Shown here piece after piece: positions 59,794 through 64,000 of a stretch of 64,000 nt of DNA (the first letter of the stretch is position 1; the number at the start of each line of letters is the position of its first letter). This stretch comes from Yunchengibacter salinarum (GTDB lineage: Bacteria; Pseudomonadota; Alphaproteobacteria; Sphingomonadales; Kordiimonadaceae): assembly GCF_037658235.1 (NCBI RefSeq), contig NZ_JBBJLN010000009.1:1-64000 (forward strand). The letters are read 5' to 3'. Under the pieces are notes generated by a model. It worked only from the letters and a program-made list of their open reading frames with translations, ran no database searches and was not told the DNA's origin. A program made the position numbers and the translations under genes.

Positions 59794-60348
59794 CTAACCG
59801 ATCTCGATGGTGGTGTCGTTCAGGAAGGCGTATTGCGGCACCTCCAGGTTCTCCGGCGCCGGACCCTTGCGGATACGGCCACTGGTATCATAGTGCGAGC
59901 CATGGCAGGGGCAGAACCAGCCGCCATATTCGCCCTGTTGCTCGCCGGATTTGGTGCCCTTGGGCACGCAGCCCAGATGGGTACATATACCGATTACAAC
60001 CAGCCATTTTTCCATGCCTTCCTTGACCCGCGCGGAATCGGGCTGCGGATCGGGCAGGTCTTCCGTGTCCTCCAGGCGGGCGCGCTCGATCTCGGCCTCG
60101 GTGCGATGGCGCACGAAAACCGGCTTGCCGCGCCACATGACGGTGACACCCTCTCCAGGCTCGATCTGGCTGAGATCCACCTCAATGGATGCCAGCGCCA
60201 TGGTGTCGGCAGCCGGATTCATCTGGTGGATAAAGGGCCATATGGCCACGCCGGCGCCCGCGGCACCGATCCCGGCCGTGGCCACATGCAGGAAGTCCCG
60301 GCGGCTGGTGCCACCGTCCCCGTTTGCTGTTTCTTGCTTTGCGCTCAT
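59794..60348 (-). CDS. petA: Rieske iron-sulfur protein of the bc1 complex
   Basis: Encodes 184 residues. A twin-arginine-type N-terminus (SRRDFLHVATAGIG) and a membrane anchor (about 22-40) precede the Rieske domain with cluster ligands in CTHLGC (Cys122, His124) and CPCHGS (Cys146, His149); Cys127 and Cys148 form the disulphide. It oxidises ubiquinol at the Qo site. First gene of petABC. The ATG at 60348 gives the family-typical start; longer frames are GC-rich extensions. Confidence 0.96.
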   Translation of the reverse strand: MSAKQETANGDGGTSRRDFLHVATAGIGAAGAGVAIWPFIHQMNPAADTMALASIEVDLSQIEPGEGVTVMWRGKPVFVRHRTEAEIERARLEDTEDLPDPQPDSARVKEGMEKWLVVIGICTHLGCVPKGTKSGEQQGEYGGWFCPCHGSHYDTSGRIRKGPAPENLEVPQYAFLNDTTIEIG

Positions 60349-60661
60349 CTGTCCATCCCTAAAGCGGCACATGATCCCGCACGTGGAACCGGGCCCGCTT
60401 CGCCCCGGCGGAATACCCTGCCCGGTCAGGCAGGCCCCGGCCCCGTACATTGACTTGCCATACCCGCCGCCCCCACCCCCTGCAAGGGGCAAAGTCCCCC
60501 AAGGGGGTCAAAAAGCGACGAATTTGCCCGTGTGTAGTCGCGCACGACTGAAAGAGCAAGGGCAATCCTGTCGCATCCGGGCCGATCCGCCAGTGGCTCC
60601 GCGCCCGTTTTCCCCGATTAGAGGATGGACGCGCGCGCGGCCTCCGGCTAGCGTCACAGCC
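60349..60661. other. Divergent petA/trmL intergenic region
   Basis: No gene is evident in these 313 bp. Short inverted repeats are visible (CCCCC-AA-GGGGG near 60496-60507 and AGTCG-CGCA-CGACT, 60536-60549) and may be operators or weak structures. Promoters for petABC and trmL must lie here but could not be pinned down. Confidence 0.5.
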
Positions 60662-61135
60662 ATGCATCTGGCGCTTTACCAACCCGACCAGCCGCCCAAT
60701 ACGGGCACAATGCTTCGCCTGGGCGCCTGCCTGGGCGTGGCGGTGCACGTGATCGAGCCTGCGGGCTTCCCCTTTTCCCGGCGGGCGGTGCGGCGCTATG
60801 GCCTCGACTATGTGGATGATGTGGACCTGCGCCACCATCTGGACGATGCGGCATTCTGGCGCTGGCTGGACGGCCACCGCGCGGCGACCGGCGGGCGGCT
60901 GATCCTGCTGACAACCGACGCCGCAACCGGCTATACCGGGCTGGACTACGGGCCGCACGACGTACTGATGGTGGGCCGGGAATCGGGTGGCGTACCGGAA
61001 GATGTGCACGCCCGCGCCGATGCGCGCGCGCGGATACACATGGCCGCTGGCGCCCGTTCGCTCAATGTGGCAGTGGCTGCCGCCATGGTGCTCGGCGAAG
61101 CGCTCAGACAAACCGGAAAGGATACGCCCAGATGA
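60662..61135 (+). CDS. trmL: tRNA (cytidine(34)-2'-O)-methyltransferase
   Basis: Encodes 157 residues of the SPOUT family, the size of TrmL. MHLALYQPDQPPNTGTMLRL is the family start, and the knotted SAM site holds MVGRESGGVPEDV and ARSLNVAVAAAMVLGEALRQ. It methylates the wobble ribose of tRNA-Leu isoacceptors. Its stop overlaps the hemF start by 4 bp (ATGA), so the two are translationally coupled. Confidence 0.92.
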   Translation: MHLALYQPDQPPNTGTMLRLGACLGVAVHVIEPAGFPFSRRAVRRYGLDYVDDVDLRHHLDDAAFWRWLDGHRAATGGRLILLTTDAATGYTGLDYGPHDVLMVGRESGGVPEDVHARADARARIHMAAGARSLNVAVAAAMVLGEALRQTGKDTPR

Positions 61136-62046
61136 CCCATAGCCCAGCCCTGGATCAGCAGTCCATCAATCAGCGGAAAGCCCAGGCGGCGGACTGGTTC
61201 CGCACCCTGCGGGACCGCATTTGCGATGCCTTTGAGCAGCTTGAGGACGCGCACGCCGCCAACATGCCGGATGTGGCGGACGCCCCGGCACCGGGCCGGT
61301 TCGAGCGCACGGCCTGGCCGAGGGTGAATGACGATGGCAGCGATGGCGGCGGCGGGGTCATGTCGATCATGCGCGGCGGGCGCGTGTTCGAAAAGGTGGG
61401 GGTGAACATCTCCACCGTGCATGGCCGATTCTCGGACGAATTCGCCGCCAATATTCCGGGCGCCGAGCAGGACCCCCGCTTCTTCGCCACCGGCGTGTCA
61501 CTGGTGGCACACATGAACAGCCCGCTGGTGCCCGCCGTCCACATGAACACGCGCTTCATCGTGACCACGAAAAGCTGGTTCGGCGGTGGTGCGGACCTGA
61601 ACGCCCCCCTGCCCTTCGATGACGATGTGGAAACCTTTCACACCGCGCTGCGCGCCTGCTGCGACCGACACGACAGCGGCTATTACGAGCGCTTCAAGAA
61701 ATGGTGCGACGACTATTTCTACATTGTGCATCGCAAGCGCCCGCGCGGTCAGGGCGGCATCTTCTATGACTATCTGAACAGCGCGGATGAAGGCGGCGGA
61801 TTCGACCACGACTTCGCCTTTACCCGCGATGTTGGCAGCACCTTTGCCGAGGTCTATCCCGAACTGGTGCGCCGCCGCATGGGCCTGAACTGGACCGACG
61901 CCCAGCGGGAGAAACAGTTGCGCTATCGCGGGCTCTATGCCGAATTCAATCTTGTCTATGACCGGGGCACCGCCTTCGGGCTGAAAACCGGCGGCAATGT
62001 GGATGCCATCCTCATGTCCCTGCCGCCGGAAGCCAAGTGGCCCTGA
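61132..62046 (+). CDS. hemF: Oxygen-dependent coproporphyrinogen III oxidase
   Basis: Encodes 304 residues. Signature stretches: GRVFEKVGVNISTVHG, HMNTRFIVTTKSWFGGGADL, the RPRGQGGIFYDYLNS region and YRGLYAEFNLVYDRGTAFGL near the C-terminus, all of HemF. It decarboxylates coproporphyrinogen III using O2 in haem synthesis. The oxygen-dependent form indicates aerobic life. Translationally coupled to trmL; no oxygen-independent HemN is seen in the window. Confidence 0.97.
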   Translation: MTHSPALDQQSINQRKAQAADWFRTLRDRICDAFEQLEDAHAANMPDVADAPAPGRFERTAWPRVNDDGSDGGGGVMSIMRGGRVFEKVGVNISTVHGRFSDEFAANIPGAEQDPRFFATGVSLVAHMNSPLVPAVHMNTRFIVTTKSWFGGGADLNAPLPFDDDVETFHTALRACCDRHDSGYYERFKKWCDDYFYIVHRKRPRGQGGIFYDYLNSADEGGGFDHDFAFTRDVGSTFAEVYPELVRRRMGLNWTDAQREKQLRYRGLYAEFNLVYDRGTAFGLKTGGNVDAILMSLPPEAKWP

Positions 62047-62157
62047 ATCGCACGGAATCACGCGCCCGGCACGAAGGCATGAAAAATACTGGACTTTGCG
62101 GTCCAAAAATGGCCCCATCGGGTCCAGATCGCGGGGCCAGTCAACAGGGAGGGGTTC

Positions 62158-63090
62158 ATGGCCATTCCATCCATTCTGCAACGGGGGCTCAGCCTGCCCG
62201 TTATCGCCGCACCGATGTTTCTGGTTTCCGGCCCGGAACTGGTCAAGGCCGCCTGCCGGGCCGGGGTGATCGGCACCTTTCCCAGCCTGAACGCCCGCCC
62301 GCTTGAGGCGCTGGACCAGTGGATGGCGGACATCAAGGCCGAAAGCGACAGCGGCGACGCCGCGCCCTGGGGCGTGAACCTGATCGTGCACCCCACCAAT
62401 ACCCGCCTGAAAGATGACCTGGACCTGGTTCTCGAACATCAGCCGCCGCTGGTGATCACCAGCGTGGGCCACCCCGGCGACATCGCGGAAAAAGTGCATG
62501 GCTATGGCGGCGTGGTGTTCCACGACGTGATTCACATGAAGCACGCCTATAAGGCCGCCGAGGCGGGCGTGGACGGCATCATCGCCGTGTGCGCGGGCGC
62601 GGGCGGCCATGCCGGGCTGATGAACCCCTTCACCTTCATCCCGCAACTGAAAGATGCCTTCGACAAGACCATTATCCTGGCGGGCACCCTGTCCGACGGG
62701 CGCGCCGTGCGCGCGGCGGAAGTGCTGGGGGCGGATTTCAGCTATATGGGCACCCGCTTCATCGCCACCCGCGAAAGCGCGGCGGATCAGGCATATCGGC
62801 AGATGATCGAACAGGACGGCAGCGCCGACATCGTCTATACGGACAAGGTGTCCGGCATCCGGGGCAACTTCCTCAAGCGCAGCCTGGAACAGGCGGGGCT
62901 GGACCCGGAAACCGGCCAACCCCTGAAGGACAAGCCCAGCTTCGGGGAGGAAAACGCCCGCGGCGGCGGGTCCAAGGCGGCGTGGAAGGAAGTGTGGTCC
63001 GCCGGTCAGGGCGTGGGCCAGATCACGGACAGCCCCAGCGTGGCCGATCTGGTAGCCCGCCTCAAGGCGGACTATGACGCCGCCCGCTGA
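62158..63090 (+). CDS. Nitronate monooxygenase-family FMN protein
   Basis: Encodes 310 residues of the 2-nitropropane dioxygenase/NMO family: a TIM barrel with PVIAAPMFLVSGPELVKAAC at the N-terminus, the FMN-phosphate region AGAGGHAGLMNPF and GTRFIATRESAADQAYRQM. The family oxidises alkyl nitronates, but many members have uncertain substrates (for example, toxic nitro compounds or unknown acids), so only the family is firm. It lies 111 bp after hemF and may have its own promoter. Confidence 0.88.
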   Translation: MAIPSILQRGLSLPVIAAPMFLVSGPELVKAACRAGVIGTFPSLNARPLEALDQWMADIKAESDSGDAAPWGVNLIVHPTNTRLKDDLDLVLEHQPPLVITSVGHPGDIAEKVHGYGGVVFHDVIHMKHAYKAAEAGVDGIIAVCAGAGGHAGLMNPFTFIPQLKDAFDKTIILAGTLSDGRAVRAAEVLGADFSYMGTRFIATRESAADQAYRQMIEQDGSADIVYTDKVSGIRGNFLKRSLEQAGLDPETGQPLKDKPSFGEENARGGGSKAAWKEVWSAGQGVGQITDSPSVADLVARLKADYDAAR

Positions 63091-63182
63091 TCCCGGAACA
63101 CACCACCGTGGCTGCACCAATGGTTGTCATGCGCCCTTAAGGCGGGTATCGTTATGGCATCGTGCCATCGCTGGAAAACACC

Positions 63183-64000
63183 ATGAACCGGATTGCACCC
63201 CTTTTACGCTCGATCGCCCGTCCCCGCCGCCGTCAGGGGCGCACAGCCGCGCCCCGTCGCCGTGCGGGCGCTCTACCGGGGGCGGGGGCGCTGATCCTGG
63301 CTCTGGCCGGGCTGACACCCCTACCGGGTCAGGAAGTCAGCGCAGCGGACGGCCTTGAGGTGGATATCCTCAGCTATAATGTGAACGCCCTGCCCGCCCT
63401 GCCGGGGGATGGGCTGTCCCGCCGCATGACCGAAATCGGGAAGCGCCTGGCGCGCCTGCATGAAGATCGGGACCGCCCCCAGGTGGTTCTGTTGCAGGAA
63501 GCCTTCGACCCCCGCGTTCGGGCGCTTATTGCGGAAGCCGGCTTCCCGTTTCAGGTGCGCGGCCCCGGTCGCCGGGCGGGTGGTGCGTCTCCCGGCAACA
63601 AGGTGCTGGATGCCGTGCTGGATGCGGTGGGCGTAAAGGGGGATACCGGAACACCGCTCAACAGCGGCCTTTACATCCTGTCCGAACTGCCGGTGATGGA
63701 AGCCCGCTTCACCACCTTCGATTCCGCCTGCGCCGGGCTGGATTGTTTCGCCAACAAATCCATTCTGATGGCCCGGCTGCGCCTGCCGGATGATGGCGGC
63801 CTGATCGATGTTGTCACCAGCCATTTCAATTCGCACGGGTCCAGCGGTGTTCCGGCAGCGGTTTCCCGCGCCGCACACACGAAACAGGTGGATATTCTGG
63901 CCCGCTTCCTGAAAGGGCGCGGCAGCGAACACCCGCTCGTGCTCGCGGGGGATTTCAATGTCCGCCCGGTGCCGCGCTACCGCACCTTCCGCAAGACCAT
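63183..64000 (+). CDS. Exported endonuclease/exonuclease/phosphatase-fold protein (partial, cut by window edge)
   Basis: At least 272 residues are visible from the ATG at 63183; the 3' end lies beyond the window. A basic N-terminus and hydrophobic segment (about 28-48, GAGALILALAGLTPLPG) look like a signal peptide. The fold is EEP: LSYNVNALPALPGDG, VLLQEAFDP (metal-binding Glu), SGLYILSELPV, VVTSHFNSHGSSG and VLAGDFNVRPVPRYRTF (catalytic Asp-Asn). Exported members include neutral sphingomyelinase- and phospholipase-like enzymes and nucleases; the substrate is unknown. No stop codon is met in the frame up to position 64000. Confidence 0.8.
   Translation, partial: MNRIAPLLRSIARPRRRQGRTAAPRRRAGALPGAGALILALAGLTPLPGQEVSAADGLEVDILSYNVNALPALPGDGLSRRMTEIGKRLARLHEDRDRPQVVLLQEAFDPRVRALIAEAGFPFQVRGPGRRAGGASPGNKVLDAVLDAVGVKGDTGTPLNSGLYILSELPVMEARFTTFDSACAGLDCFANKSILMARLRLPDDGGLIDVVTSHFNSHGSSGVPAAVSRAAHTKQVDILARFLKGRGSEHPLVLAGDFNVRPVPRYRTFRKT

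Overview
The window is a continuous, gene-dense, GC-rich chromosomal segment from an alphaproteobacterium. The assignment rests on a circularly permuted two-piece tmRNA with a tag ending FAVAA, an alpha-type SspB beside it, a PetP-like MarR regulator next to petABC, a permuted-looking rrn leader at the left edge, and general gene content. AHL quorum sensing, a bc1 complex and oxygen-dependent HemF indicate an aerobic respiring cell. The genus cannot be read from the sequence; a Kordiimonadales/Iodidimonadales/Sphingomonadales-like lineage is a guess. No insertion sequence, prophage, integrase, CRISPR array, tRNA or origin was seen.

Layout. 1-330: promoter and leader of what looks like an rRNA operon reading leftward out of the window. 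0.3-8.4 kb: a secreted hypothetical protein, a DUF2975/Xre pair with a candidate operator, a patatin, a GT4 glycosyltransferase, a DUF1499 membrane protein, an MscS channel, a YciA-like thioesterase, a cysteine-rich periplasmic protein and MsrA. 8.4-14.6 kb (mostly minus strand): a hairpin/direct-repeat patch, a 751-residue TPR protein, a candidate structured RNA, a LuxI synthase with a long C-terminal extension, LuxR, and a secreted M20D amidohydrolase. This quorum-sensing neighbourhood is the least ordinary part of the window. 14.7-20.6 kb: mreB-mreC-mreD-mrdA-rodA, the rod-shape elongasome. 20.7-26.6 kb: leuA, a small glycine-rich protein, ilvC, ilvN and ilvB for branched-chain amino acids, with a folded leader before ilvB.

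26.6-37.2 kb: miaA and divergent serB; degP, a DUF2065 protein and hflKC (membrane protein quality control); mrp; folA, a CHASE-type histidine kinase and thyA (folA and thyA form a thymidylate/folate pair). 37.3-40.6 kb: two-piece ssrA followed by sspB, so the degradation tag and its ClpXP adaptor are encoded side by side, then class I fumarase overlapping a ribbon-helix-helix protein. 40.5-52.7 kb: a large AsmA-like protein, a ClC channel, UvrD helicase, PrmA, a small unknown protein, a membrane-anchored methyltransferase and LigA. 52.7-57.6 kb: recN and bamD, an Xre regulator, ilvE and divergent petP-like marR. 57.7-64 kb: petABC (minus), then trmL-hemF, a nitronate monooxygenase-family protein, and an exported endonuclease/exonuclease/phosphatase-fold protein cut by the right edge.

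Most genes are housekeeping and should be well conserved. Points deserving a second look are the quorum-sensing region and its noncoding parts, the ilvB leader, the tmRNA/sspB pairing, and the hairpin repeats after msrA. Many long open frames lie antisense to real genes because of the high GC content; they were not annotated.
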